Source: Calonectria ilicicola
Lineage: Eukaryota > Ascomycota > Sordariomycetes > Hypocreales > Nectriaceae
Direction of reading: 5' to 3'
NCBI GenBank assembly: GCA_020809705.1
Contig: CP085830.1
Location: 4,650,001 to 4,714,000 of the forward strand
Length of the DNA: 64,000 nt
Below the pieces are notes generated by a model, which ran no database searches, was not told the origin of the DNA, and saw only the letters and a program-made list of their open reading frames with translations. Below, in pieces: positions 11,241 through 22,612 of this stretch. The translations under genes and the position numbers were made by a program. Each line of letters begins with the position of its first letter. Within the stretch, counting starts at the first letter, position 1.

Positions 11241-11706
11241 TAAACGTAGAAATCAAGGACAAGTTATCCAACGCTAAATAAAATTGTGGTCATTGGGAAT
11301 AAAATTTTGCAATTTTCTGAACGTGTTCCTGACCCTTGTAGATTTGGTTGAGGGAGAATAAACCTTTGGTAAAATAAGCTTGGCTCGATTAATAGAAATC
11401 CTATTATATGGGGTTCTATCGGTGCTTAATCTGAATTTTATTTTATGGAACTTCAGCCTTATTCATTTGTGCAGCAAGGAATAAATACAAGCCTGAAATA
11501 TGAAGAATTCTTTGTCCCGGGTAAGGCTTTTGCCAGTAGCGTCGCCTCGATCTCACAGCGAATGCGGGGTACGTCAGGAGGGGCGGGTCACTAAACAGGG
11601 ATGGGACGTGCCTGTTTTTCTTCGCTAACTCAAGCCAGTTGCTCCATGTGTTGTAATTCTCACTCCGCAACCATCGTGACCAAAGGTCGTCTCTTGACGA
11701 TGCAGC
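11241..11706. other. intergenic stretch, transporter to regulator
   Basis: About 465 bases between two genes on the same strand. No gene, RNA or clear inverted repeat of the shared type was seen. Confidence 0.4.
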
Positions 11707-14176
11707 ATGTCGAGTCATGATCCAGGAGAATCATTGTCAGAGAAGGACACGGCAACCCGATTGCCACTTCCTATTTCCCCTAGCCAGAATGCAAGAGTCT
11801 CCCCCGGACCGTTGGCTCCGATGAGCTGTCGATCATGTCGCCAACGCAAGGTGAGTTTAGTGTATCGTCTCAACATTTGCACATTACCACTAACATGAAT
11901 GAGTCTAAATGCTCACGCAAGATCCCCACCTGTGAAACTTGTGAGCGACATGGGTTTCAGTGTGTATATGGTAATAGACGATCGGTGAGGTCATGAAGAC
12001 AAATGCTCACTCTTTAAATACAGACGCTGTACCAAAAAAGCGGGTGCCAAATACACACTTAGTAAAGGAACTTCTGCATCGAGTGCATACCCTTGAAAGG
12101 CAAAGCCAACAAGATGTTGTTATCCAAAACACTGCGTCTCAGCAGACAACCTCAAGCCCCAAATCTGCAGCATCGTCTGAAGCCGCCGCTACGCCTTCCA
12201 ATCCAGAGCCAGATCTAAATGCTCGTCGTGAAATGCTAGGCGTATTTTTTACACACATTTATGGTAACCCCTACATCTTTGTCCATGAAGGATCAATTCG
12301 AAGAAATGTCATGAATTCGCGAGCCTCGGCTAAGTTTGTATTTGCATTATTTGCTCTTTCTACATGGTGAGATGTGATTTTATCCTGTAATAATGGGTAG
12401 CCACTAAGGTTGTTTAGTTATTTAGATCATACGGATCAAATTGAATCGACCCGCCAAGCTAAACACTACTTGGGCCTTTCAGAGATCTCTGCGGAAGAAA
12501 TGGACTTCTCCATTGAAACCATCCAAATAATCATCATGCAAGTACTTTGCTGTACATGCTTAGGTAAGGGAATACAGGCTTGGATAAAGCTTGGTATTGC
12601 TATCCGAATGGCCCAAGGAATGGAGTTACATATGGAGCCGAAGAGCTCCGACTCTCCAGAGGCGAAAGCATTAGCACGATTATGTGTGCACACCCTTTAT
12701 GCAATGGATCGATTCAGTGTATGCGGTACCAATCGCCCGATGATATTCTCAGATGATAGCATCTGGGGCCTAAAATTACCAAGCATAGATGGAGCCGATG
12801 TCGACCAGTCGATTCGTATCTCCGAGCCCTGGAAATTTGATGGTGGCCAATCCCAGCAAATGGTCATTTTACAAATGTTCACCTCCATCACGGTTCTCCT
12901 CGGAAGATGTAACAAGTACCTTCAAAATGGAGGCGTACAAGGGGATAGCCATTTTCCATGGCATCCCAGGTCCAACCTTGCAGGTTTGGTAAAAGAACTC
13001 GAGAAATGGTACAGCAAGGCTCAACTGGAAATGAGGCCCGATGATATCGATTGCTCACAAACAGCTGTTGTTGACCGATATTATCTGAGTTGGTTAATGT
13101 ACCATACGATATTTATTAGACTATATCGTCAATTTCTGCCCTTGATTTCATCTTCTACCATGCCAAATAGTTCTTTAGAGCCTTGGCAACAGGAAACATC
13201 AAGGAAATGTGTCGATCATGCGGTTAAAATATTTGAGCTCTGTACAAAAGCGCATCAACAAGGATACTCATGGCCATTCTTTTCATCGTATGTTCTCCTT
13301 GGACAATGAAGTTTGTCGTGCTAACAAGAGAAGTTTCTGCATCGGATCCGCCTGTACTGTGTTCATACATGCCGCGCACTACGATTCCGGAGAGAATCAT
13401 CTCTCTCATCTGGTATTTCTAATCCATAAGTTGTTATCTATGAGAGGTCCCTATGCACTAGTTGATTACCAGGTGATGAAACAAGCGTTCCAACGTACAG
13501 GTTGTTGCTAACATTGTGAAAGTGCGATATGCTGAGGAAAATGCATATAATTCATGCCGACATGGTGCGCAAATATAGATCTCAAACCTTGGTTACTGCA
13601 AATTTGCATTTAACACAATTTTATAAACGATATCCGGACGGGCAATTTGATTCAAGTCACATTCCTCTGACTAGACTAGGGAATTGGATGGATCCTAGGC
13701 ATGTGTAAATCCTATGATCGACCAACCTCGTTCATTGGTGCTAACTATAATCGTAGTTTGGATGGAGCTGACGACGTATTTGCGATGGAATCACTGCAAC
13801 AACAACTTGGTTCTCTTCGTGGGATACCATATACGTATCAGGGAAAGAATTGCTACGAGTCTCAGCAATCTCAGCAGCTCACAATCACATCTTCTGGTAA
13901 TCAATCATTATTCACAGATGAAGGACTCTCAGGAAGTCTTGGAATGTATCAATCATCATCCATCAATTCGCTTGATGGATATTTCGAGTTTGAAGAACCT
14001 TCGGTGCCTCAAGATTTGCCTGGGAATTTGGATGCGGAGATGACTCAAAGCATTGGACAGGATTTGATTGACTCGGTAAGTTTTTCTTTAAAAAAACATG
14101 ATGCAATAACCAACGCTAAACTTTTCAGCTCCTTCAACAGGTTTCGGAGGATGAGTTTAGAGATTTAGAATTCTAG
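11707..14176 (+). CDS. Zn2Cys6 transcription factor (second regulator of the locus)
   Basis: Eight exons: 11707-11850, 11904-11970, 12024-12366, 12409-13287, 13331-13472, 13523-13704, 13757-14075 and 14129-14176; 707 residues, all phases matching. The zinc cluster is assembled over the first splice with C-x2-C-x6-C-x6-C-x2-C-x6-C spacing (Cys41, 44, 51, 58, 61, 68). A short coiled-coil linker and a fungal-specific transcription factor domain (about 150-600) follow. The Ser/Gln-rich, acidic C-terminus could activate transcription. It sits between the transporter and the repressor-like gene. A role in controlling the same pathway is inferred. Exons 5 and 6 are the least certain, as they rest on phase and short introns (43 and 50 bp). 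Confidence 0.8.
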
Positions 14177-14586
14177 CCTCGAGATATTTTGGGAAGCAGA
14201 CACTGTCGGCTTGGATGGTTAATTTAGACATTGAACATGTATAATATGTATTACAGCATGCATAATTTTTAAAAACTCATACCGTATCAATATTGCCTTC
14301 AGTCACATTGCATCAACCCGTCGCAATCAGTTGCTCGTACTGACATGAAACTTCAGTGGAGCACATCGCAGCCATGATTGGCCACCTAGATCCCTGTGCT
14401 GTGATTGGCGGAATCAGCTGGTTCCGAACCCAGCAGCCACCGCGTTAGTCTCAGTCCGCCAATGTCAGATGCAGATGATCCGCCTAAGACTTTATCCTCA
14501 CTGGCATGTTCCGTTGCGCTGCAATACGTGATTTGGTGAGCAAGACCTAGCACAGGATTCATTGATCTGTCTCGACACCAGGAAAA
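14177..14586. promoter_or_regulatory. promoter region of the QutR-like gene
   Basis: 410 bp between the regulator and the repressor-like gene, containing the inverted repeat at 14409-14426. Confidence 0.5.
14409..14426. promoter_or_regulatory. 18-bp inverted repeat CGG-N12-CCG
   Basis: CGGAATCAGCTGGTTCCG is palindromic apart from one T/G mispair. It lies 160 bp before the start of the QutR-like gene. The preceding GG makes GGCGGAATC, also found near 20526 before the permease gene. Confidence 0.5.
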
Positions 14587-16610
14587 ATGGCTTGTCTACT
14601 TCTTATTCATGATCCCGAACACTCTTTTTTGATCGATCTAGCATCCAGCATTACTGGTTTTGCTGTCCATGTTGGGGCTGTGAATCTTGCTCATCTCCCT
14701 CCAAATTCCATCGTTTCATGTGAACGAAAGTCCAAGTCTACTCAAAACCTCGACCTTGGATCGATAAGTTCGAAAGAGTGCAACAAACCAAATATTTTAA
14801 GGGTAGGGTTAAGATGCTTGGATGACGCTCACCATGACGAAATCTGGGATGAAATCAACCATTTCCTTGATCACGAATATTTGTTCTTTCGTTCCAAACT
14901 GAGGCGACAAGACTTTTGTCGCTTCCTTTCATTTATCACAGGCCAATGCAATCCTTTGGAAGTGGTAAAAAGAAAAAGGAGATCCGCATATATAGGTTCC
15001 TCCTTTCCAAATGTTCATATCGCTCTTAATAATATCGCAATCATTTCCGTCGGAGCAGATGCGCTGGAGCTAAGAGTAGATCTTTTACAAGAGACGGACC
15101 AAGATGGGCCCTTTCCTTCTCTGGAATATGTCGAGGAGCAATTTACACTGCTGCGACTGCATTCGGAGTTGCCGATTATCTTTACGATTCGGCTTGAACC
15201 ATCCGCCGGAAGGTATGCATTTTGACACCCTAAAACTTTCAATAATTGACAGATCCTGTAGATGGCCGCTCAGCAGTATTGACCGAGCGATGACATACGT
15301 AATCAAAGCTTTGAAGCTGGGCGTAGAGTTTCTTGATGTGGAAGACCATTTCAACAGTGCCCAGCGCGCTCAAATTCTGACTTCCAAAAGGCAGACTTCC
15401 ATTATTGCTTCACATCACGATTTTTCAGGCCGCCTCGACTGGAACTCGACAGAACTTCATGACATATACAATGACTGCGCGAGCTTTGGTGATGTGGTTC
15501 AGATTGCAGGTATTGCCAACGGCCTAAATGAAACATTCGAAGTCCAAAAGTTTCGGAAGTCGGTTGGCGCCAATGCCCAGAACCCACCTCTCAGTGCCTT
15601 CAACACTGGACGAGGTGGGAAATTATCAAGAATTCTCAACCCGTTCTTGGAAGCAACAACACACTCCTTGCTTCCAGTTAGCAGTGCTCCAAATCAGGTC
15701 TCCCTAGTTGAGGCAAACGGGTACGTTTATCTGGCGAATGAAGCATTTGCGCTTTTGATGTCTGACATAGTGAGGTAGTGTTCTTACGGTCCTCGGAGAG
15801 CTGGTACCGAAAGATATATTTGTTTTTCAGGATCATGCAGCCGACGATGCGATTATGGAGAAGTGTTTTAACGAGCTCAACCTTCCACATAAGGTTATTC
15901 GAACTAGCCATACAAAGTGCCCGGACATTAATTCTCTACTCCGTGACTCTGATTGTGGTGGAGCCCTATTTAGCTTCTCGTCGCCCTTCATAAGTCAGCT
16001 GCAACTTGATTCCCATAGCTCTGAAGCTCTCGTCACACGGTCAGTAGATACCGTAAGCGTTCAGGATGGCCGACTCACTGGCCATGATTGCCTTGCTATG
16101 GGTATCAAGGGTCTTTTGATTCAAGAGCATGCCCCTTCAGCTTTTCAGGGACAGAGCGTGCTGGTCATTGGGAGATCATTTCTTGAAGCTTCATCAGTGG
16201 TTACGGCCTTGATATCACTTGGATGTGATAGAATATTTACAATTGGATTTTCTATCCCAGTTGATATCCCATGCCGAGCTACAATGTGCACCGCAACGGA
16301 TTTGGAGGGCGCCATAAGCTCCGTTGGCGTATTTTCCATCCTACCAGCAAGGGACCGCAGTCTCCTTGCACCTCTGCTTGGTCTTATAGAGAAGCGCCAC
16401 TCTTTAAACCAAAGAAGGTCCATGGTGTACTTTGATATGCATGGGTCACAGAAAGACGTTGAATCTGGAATTGCCCGCCGCGCTGGTTGGTGTACTGTTT
16501 TGAAGGAAAACATCCAAGCTGCAGTTCTTGCAGTGAGGCTAAGAATCCTCGTCGACCAGTCGATTCCGTATGACTTTATCCGAATGGTGCGGCGACAACA
16601 GCTATATTAA
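14587..16610 (+). CDS. QutR/QA-1S-like repressor: inactive dehydroquinase plus shikimate dehydrogenase domains
   Basis: Exons 14587-15212, 15253-15720 and 15779-16610; 641 residues. The protein has the order of the C-terminal half of the AROM enzyme. After an N-terminal segment with no kinase P-loop comes a type I dehydroquinase-like domain (ALELRVDLL; SHHDF near residue 264), then a shikimate dehydrogenase-like domain. Key residues are lost: the Schiff-base lysine is Gln292 (DVVQIAG), the GSPxxxSxSP motif is replaced by FQDHAAD, and the catalytic lysine of the GGAxVTIPxK loop is gone. In Aspergillus and Neurospora such AROM-derived pseudoenzymes (QutR, QA-1S) bind the activator and hold it off until quinate-pathway metabolites appear. 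A repressor role is thus very likely. The kinase-like part is shorter than expected. Confidence 0.85.
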
Positions 16611-17103
16611 ATAAAAAGACACCTAATTCTGCTGTGACATCTCATCTCGTAAGTGACTTAAAGCATTTGGGTTCGCAATAGCCAATTTCCTTTGCATTCG
16701 AATTACCCTATTCTAAAATTCTCATCTTGGCGACTTGAAGAGGCACGGCACTAATAATAGTTTGCCAAGGAACCGCTGTCGTGAGCTCTTAGCTGCTGTA
16801 TTCGTCCTATGGCTGGTTGAGGCCGGAGCCACCCAAATATAAAGTGGAGGGGTTTATGAGGAAAATAAATTTACAAATGCTTTTCTGTAGGAATATAAAT
16901 TCCAATAGCTTAGTGGGCTGTGGTTAATTGAACCCCTCAAATGGTCTGGTGCAAAAATTGTAAGAATGGCTTAATTGGTTGGCAATTAACTAAAGATGGT
17001 TCCAAGAGCCCTTTTATCATTGTGGTTTTACTACTATTGAGGTAGACCAGGTTCACCTGCCTGTGTGTCCGCAACCGCGATCAAAGCTAGGCATTTACGA
17101 AAT
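16611..17103. other. intergenic stretch between convergent genes
   Basis: About 490 AT-rich bases between converging 3' ends of the repressor-like and flavoprotein genes. I see no gene. Confidence 0.4.
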
Positions 17104-18587
17104 TCATAGATTTGCTTGGACAGGTTGAGCAGCTTTTAGCTGTTCTAAAGCTGCGGTAGCGGCCCATCGCCCGGTAACAAAGGCTAAGGCCAGGCCTCCT
17201 CCATAACGCCAATTTGAGAATCCTCCAGCATCCATTCCACATGCGTAAAGGCCAGGCACAGCCCTTCCATCCACATCCATGACTCGAGCTGATGTGTCAA
17301 TCTTGAGACCACCATAGGTGAAGGTAATGGATGGTTGGACTTCTAATGCCCAAAACGGGCCAGCGCCCTCCAGTGCTGGGTGAGGGTCAGTATTTCTTCC
17401 AATAGAAACATCCATAGCCTGCGCTGCGCGCTCTTTTACTGCTTTGTTGTACTCCGAAATCGTTTCTTGAAGAGCATCTTGCGGGACACCCCAATGATTG
17501 ATACGTTGGATGAGTTGTTCCATCGACTGAGCACTTGTCACTCGGCCACCGACAGATTTTGCCTTTTCAAGTCTATCGATCTTTCCAGCATTTGGAAATG
17601 GTTCACCAAGTGCCCATTGCTTTCGAGCCTCTTCATTGAGAATCATGTAACCAATGCGACCAGGCTGACGAGCGAGTTCCTGGTTATTGACCTCATCACC
17701 GAATGTCTCGTCACAGAATCTTCGACCGTTGCAATTAACTAGAACAGCATGACCGGATTGAAACTGAGCCAAATGAATAAATTGAGATGGATCCACGTTT
17801 CGGCGGTGAAGGGGCGAGGGCAGGAGATGGCCGTAAAATGTGGAGAGGCCACGACTGGTTCCGGCTCCAACACCAATTTGACTCGCAAGTTTAAACCCAT
17901 CACCTGTCGAATGGGGATTTGACCGCACAAAGATATTATCGGCACCCGGTCCGATATGTCTTGAGACAAGCTCTGGATTCCCTTGGAAGCCTCCGGTAGC
18001 AATCACAACGGCTTGCGCTGAACAACGTACCAACGCCCCATCGGCCGTTCGTAAGATAGCTCCGGTAATTGGAGACCCCGGTATTCCTGGAGAGTCTTGT
18101 AATAACTGAATAGCGGATGTTTCAGTCATGATCCGTGTTGTGGGGGCTGATTTAATGATAGACTCGGCTTTTTCAAGCCATTGCGGAATGTCAATGGGAA
18201 ACCCGATGCCAATGGTCATTATTCCATGGAATGGGTCGCTTGTTTTGACTCCATTCTCTTTCATCCACCGAACGGCACTTGGATATTCGGAGAGGAATTT
18301 AGTGAGCAGCTCAGGGTCTGCCTGATGGATAGTCGTCAAGGCGAGCTCTAGATTTCTCGGTGCCCAGAACATTCCAGCGGATCTAGAAGAGTTAGGATTT
18401 GCCCGAAGATACTCAAGATAGGGATATGAACTTACAAGGCTGACGAACCACCGAGCTGGTTGCTCTTCTCAACCAGAACGCATTTGACGCGAGGGTTGTT
18501 GCTCATGGCAACTGCAGCCGATAGCCCTGACATCCCACCACCAATGACGAGCACATCAGTCTCGATATGGTCAATATGGGAAGACAT
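17104..18587 (-). CDS. FAD-dependent oxidoreductase, fumarate reductase/3-ketosteroid dehydrogenase family
   Basis: Exon 1 is 18587-18436 and exon 2 is 18382-17104, with a GTAAGT...TTCTAG intron of 53 bp; 476 residues. The dinucleotide-binding motif VLVIGGGMSGLSAA opens the protein and GGSSALSAGMFW follows the splice, both typical of FAD-binding family 2. The family's C-terminal FAD motif is seen near GGLALAFVTGRWAA. Members oxidise or reduce C-C bonds next to carbonyls or carboxylates (fumarate, tricarballylate, ketosteroids). The gene is divergent from 3-dehydroshikimate dehydratase, so a cyclohexene or ring-cleavage intermediate is a reasonable substrate guess, but nothing in the sequence names it. 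A start 30 codons upstream (18677) is possible; I prefer the one next to the FAD motif. Confidence 0.8.
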
Positions 18588-19005
18588 TTTTGCCAATTTG
18601 GGGAACTTCGAGCTCAGATTGCAGAAAGAGGCTTTGACTGGACAAACATGCGATGAACTGATGTTTATTTTTCTCATGAGCTAACAAATCACACGAATAT
18701 AAATAACGTCATCTCATTTCTTGTTCTAACATCTTATTGACTAACTATGGCGACCATGAATGCAAGTGCGGAAATGCCAAGCTCCGATCATTGGGGTCGG
18801 TCGGGATGTGCGGGTCCGCCAATCAACAAGCAGAACGCGGATACCCCACGAAACACTCCCATCACTCATTGCATATGGTTCAATGTCTGTTTGCCATAAA
18901 TAAGACAATCGAAAATAGACATAGAAATAAATCGTACGACTTTTACATTGGCTCAGCTGATTTGCGCCATTTGTCATTCTTACTTCCTTGACCCTACCAA
19001 AAACA
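18588..19005. promoter_or_regulatory. shared divergent promoter of flavoprotein and dehydroshikimate dehydratase
   Basis: 418 bp between two divergent starts. At 18769-18786 there is CGGAAATGCCAAGCTCCG, with CGG/CCG ends 12 bp apart as at 14409, although its inner arms pair poorly. Confidence 0.55.
18769..18786. promoter_or_regulatory. CGG-N12-CCG element
   Basis: CGGA and TCCG ends match the 14409 element in sequence and spacing; the centre is not palindromic. Candidate Zn2Cys6 site in the divergent promoter. Confidence 0.4.
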
Positions 19006-20112
19006 ATGATTGCCAAGTTAGTCCCCAACGAGCTAGGGATAGCAAGCTGTTCCTTGGGTCACTGCAGCAAGCATCAGCTTGAGCCGCGGATCCGTGCAGC
19101 TGCAAAAGCCGGGTTTGAAGTTCTGGATCTCTTCGATGCAGATTGGGAATCCTACCTCGCTGAGAATGGGCTTGACTCCACCGATCCCTGGGAGCCAACC
19201 GAGGCAAAGCTAGCAGTAGCTCGGCAATTGTCTTCTCTGGTCTCATCATTGGGGATGCGCATTGCATGCATCCAGCCATTGAGAGATATTGAAGGAAATC
19301 TTAAACCAGCCGAACGCGATGCTGCTCTGCAACGCGTCGCTGCACGATTTCCTTTTATGCGGGCCATGGACACCGATATAGTCTTCATGTGCGCAAGCAT
19401 TCGCCCTGATGATGGAGTAAATGCGACAACAGATTTCCAGACCGTCGTCAGAGATTTAACCGCGCTCAGCGACATGGCAATTGATTTCTGTTCAAAGGAC
19501 GGAGGCAAAATGCTGCGAATCGGATATGAACCATTATCATGGGCCAGGCGCAACACCTGGGCTTCGGCTTGGGAGGTGGTGCGGGCCGTGGACCGAGATA
19601 ACGTGGGACTTGTCCTCGACTCCTTCAACCTTCTAGCAGTGGAGTTTGCGGATCCGTTTTCTCAAGAAGGAGAAGGAAATATGCTATATCGGTCACGAGA
19701 TCAAGCATTGAGAATTCTTCAGGATTCTCTCTTGGCGATGACTGCTACAGTCTGCCTAGAAAAACTATTTTTCGTGCAAATCGCCGATGCAGAGCGCATG
19801 CATTCAGGATTCCTCCCACCTGATGACCCGGAGGTTCCAAAAAGATTGCCATGGTCAAGATACCATCGCCTATTTCCAGCTGAGGAAAACCTAGGCGGTT
19901 ACATGCCTGTAGATATGGTTTTGAATGCAATCCTTGAGATGAAATACAAAGGGCCGTTGTCCTTGGAGGTCTTCTCGCACTCTTTACACAAATCAGGGGA
20001 GAAAGTACCCATGGCTTTAGCACTGCGGGGTATCAACGGATTGCGCAAGCTCATCAAAGATGTAACTGGGCAGACGGAAGTTTCAACTGACCAACTCAAG
20101 GCCAACCTTTAG
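19006..20112 (+). CDS. 3-dehydroshikimate dehydratase (QutC/QA-4 type)
   Basis: Uninterrupted frame of 368 residues from the ATG at 19006. It has the TIM-barrel fold of the xylose isomerase-like/AP endonuclease 2 superfamily. The segments YEPLSWARRNTW, GLVLDSFNLLAVEFADP, FFVQIADAERM, LPWSRYHRLFP and LSLEVFSHSLHKSGEKVP match the quinate-pathway enzyme family. They supply the expected metal ligands Glu, Asp, a Gln/His position and Glu. The enzyme removes water from 3-dehydroshikimate to give protocatechuate, the branch into aromatic-ring catabolism. It is divergent from the flavoprotein and followed on the same strand by the permease. This is the most informative gene for the function of the locus. 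Confidence 0.9.
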   Translation: MIAKLVPNELGIASCSLGHCSKHQLEPRIRAAAKAGFEVLDLFDADWESYLAENGLDSTDPWEPTEAKLAVARQLSSLVSSLGMRIACIQPLRDIEGNLKPAERDAALQRVAARFPFMRAMDTDIVFMCASIRPDDGVNATTDFQTVVRDLTALSDMAIDFCSKDGGKMLRIGYEPLSWARRNTWASAWEVVRAVDRDNVGLVLDSFNLLAVEFADPFSQEGEGNMLYRSRDQALRILQDSLLAMTATVCLEKLFFVQIADAERMHSGFLPPDDPEVPKRLPWSRYHRLFPAEENLGGYMPVDMVLNAILEMKYKGPLSLEVFSHSLHKSGEKVPMALALRGINGLRKLIKDVTGQTEVSTDQLKANL

Positions 20113-20834
20113 TTTCGTTACAAATCACCAATAATTGACAAGTAAATTAATAAACACGATGCTTTCATTACATGTAACTGTTATTGGATTATTATTTGCC
20201 CGAATTTTCTATTTAGGACATGAAAGGAATCATAGTGAGAACCGTTTTAGTTAACATGAGACCTGTGAAAATAGCTCTGGCTCCCACTTTATGAGTGATC
20301 ATATTACGTGTGATTCCCCGTGCCAAGAGATATAGAAACATGACTTTTTAATCCAGAATTGTGATCAGTAAGTTCGTATCTAAACTAAGCTCCTTAATGA
20401 GAAATCCCATCTCGCGGACAGAAAATCCCTCCCCGGCCCAATCCCTTTCCTGTGGTGTGATACGTCCGCCACCCCGTGTTATCTGAGACTGAACTCGCAC
20501 GAGCGGAAGACTGAACGCTGTGAGTGGCGGAATCTCGTCGGCCCAAGCTTCACTCCGAGGTCTAACTAGCCCGACAAGTCTGAATCATCCCATAGCGCCA
20601 CCATCTCCACAATTGTTGAGATTGCGAGTTTAGTCAGACCTTGCTTCTTCCCCATACCCTAGGTTCTGGTACCCCACGGGGTTTTCTATTAGGGGTCTAT
20701 ATTGGGATAGTCTGTAAATATAAGCTGGTTCCATCCGCCTTGTAAATGGAGTATTCAATATTAGCTTTTCATTATACCTTCATCACTTTGAATTTCATTA
20801 ACTTACTGAGTCATTACACACACCAGGCTTCAAA
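20113..20834. promoter_or_regulatory. intergenic stretch with permease promoter
   Basis: About 720 bp. It holds the half-site GGCGGAATC near 20526, identical to one arm of the 14409 element, and a TATA-like AT-rich area about 100 bp before the permease ATG. No gene is seen. Confidence 0.4.
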
Positions 20835-22612
20835 ATGGTGTTCTTGATCCCTGTTCATGAAGATCCCGACAATCCTCAGCCGAAAGAGATATACAATTGG
20901 CGTGTAGTTGCTGTTGCACTATCTGCTGCATGGGGATCTGCAATGTTTGGTATGCATGCTTGCATCACAACAGCTTTCGGAATTTAGGACTGATTATGAA
21001 AAGGTTACGATAGCGCTTTTATTGGAGGCACGATGGCCTTGACCTCATTTCAGAATGCTTGGGGCCTTGCCGATGCATCAAGCGAGAGCCAAACAGCACT
21101 TTCTGCGAACATAGTTTCAACTTGTATGGATTAAACCGATGTGAAAAAAAGTAAAATGAGCTAATTTGGGTGTCTATGAAATTTTAGTCCAAGCGGGATG
21201 TTTCTTCGGCGCAATTTTGGTCTACTTTTCCAACGATCGCCTTGGACGGAGAATTTCACTAATCTGTGCTGGTATTATTTTTAATATTGGTGTCACTTTG
21301 CAGATGATTGGAGGCGGGAGAATTGGTTTATTCTACGCTGGACGAGCCTTGACTGGCTTGGGAGTCGGGTCTTCGTCTGTCGTGATCCCACAATACATAT
21401 CCGAGTGTGCCCCCGCAACAATTCGAGGCGCACTGGTTGGACTCTTCGAGATTGCTCTCCAAATTGCAGCAGTGTGTGGGTATTGGGTGAACTTTGGCGT
21501 TGATCCGAACATATCGAGCGCGAGTTCAGCCCAGTGGAGGATTCCAGTTGGAATTCAGTATATTCCTGCCACGTTCTTGGTCCTAGGTATGATCTGGAGT
21601 ATCGAGTCGCCCAGATTCTCAGTTTTTCAAGGTCTCCATGATCAGGCCAGAAAGGACCTTCAGTGGCTACGAAATCTCCCTGCTGATCATCCCTATATTC
21701 AGGCAACAATATCCAATATTGAAAACCAACTGGAGCATGAGGGCATCTCGATAGGTAACGCTGGAAACGGCCTCCGAGCCACTGTTCGTGAATCATTTAG
21801 CCGGAATGTTCTCCCACGTCTAGCGGTAGGAATTTGGATCCAGCTCTTTCAAAATTTTACGGGGATAAATGCTGTTAATTATTTCTCCCCCACAATATTC
21901 CGATCAATCGGCTTCACTGGAACCTCTGTCGGGCTCTTGGCCACGGGTGCATACGGAGCAGTTAAGACGATCTTCTCGATAATTTCTTTTCTATTTCTTG
22001 TCGATCGGTTTGGGAGACGGCCTCTACTGCTTCTTGCATCTGTTGGTTGCGCTTTTACTATGTTCTATCTAGCAGGTTATTCGTCCTTGACGAATTCATT
22101 CGAGGGCGGTGCCAAGAAGGACGGCGCAGCTTACAGCGCTATCGTGATGGTATATCTATTCGCCGTGTCATATGCGTCAGGGTAAGTTTTCAAATTCGAA
22201 GGGCAAGAAAATAGCTAATAATCGCAGTTGGAATCTCTCGTGGATTGTTTGCTCGGAAATATTCCCAATCAAAGTCCGAAGTTTCTGCCTAGCCATCACA
22301 ACTTGTTCTCAGTGGCTTGGCCAGTTCATAGTAGTTTACTCCACCCCTTACATGATTGAGAGCATCACTTACGGAACGTTTCTCTTCTTTGGATCTATGA
22401 CAGTTGTTGCCTTCGTGTTTGTGTACCTCTTTGTTCCAGAAACGAAGGGTGTAGCACTGGAAGACATGGATATTCTTTGGGAAGACACGAAGGGTTTCGC
22501 TCATAGAAAGAGGTCGCAATTTGACGGAATAATCGCAATTCGAAATTCCGAGCGAGTTGGAGAGAAGGTTGACGAATCTAATCCAGAACATGTTGAGTAT
22601 TCTGGCAACTAA
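20835..22612 (+). CDS. quinate permease-like MFS transporter
   Basis: Exons 20835-20949, 21004-21123, 21188-22181 and 22228-22612; 537 residues. The N-terminal EIYNWRVVAVALSAAWGSAMFGYDSAFIGG segment (residues about 18-47) and the QAGCFFGA and DRLGRR motifs are typical of fungal quinate permeases (QutD, QA-Y) within the sugar-porter family. ESPRFSV, QNFTGINAVNYFSP, DRFGRRP and PETKGVALEDMD complete the sugar-porter set, so the protein looks intact with twelve membrane segments. It should import quinate or a related acid at the plasma membrane. The acidic, hydrophilic C-terminus (about 60 residues) is cytosolic. Confidence 0.88.

Noticed and set aside
15779..15840. Intron ending at the TTTTTCAG near 15830 in the QutR-like gene
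   Set aside because: Reading through gives VLGELVPKDIFVF, which matches the conserved start of the shikimate dehydrogenase domain; the intron is 15721-15778 instead.
14587..16610. Active dehydroquinase/shikimate dehydrogenase enzyme
   Set aside because: Schiff-base Lys and shikimate dehydrogenase catalytic residues are missing; a repressor pseudoenzyme fits better.
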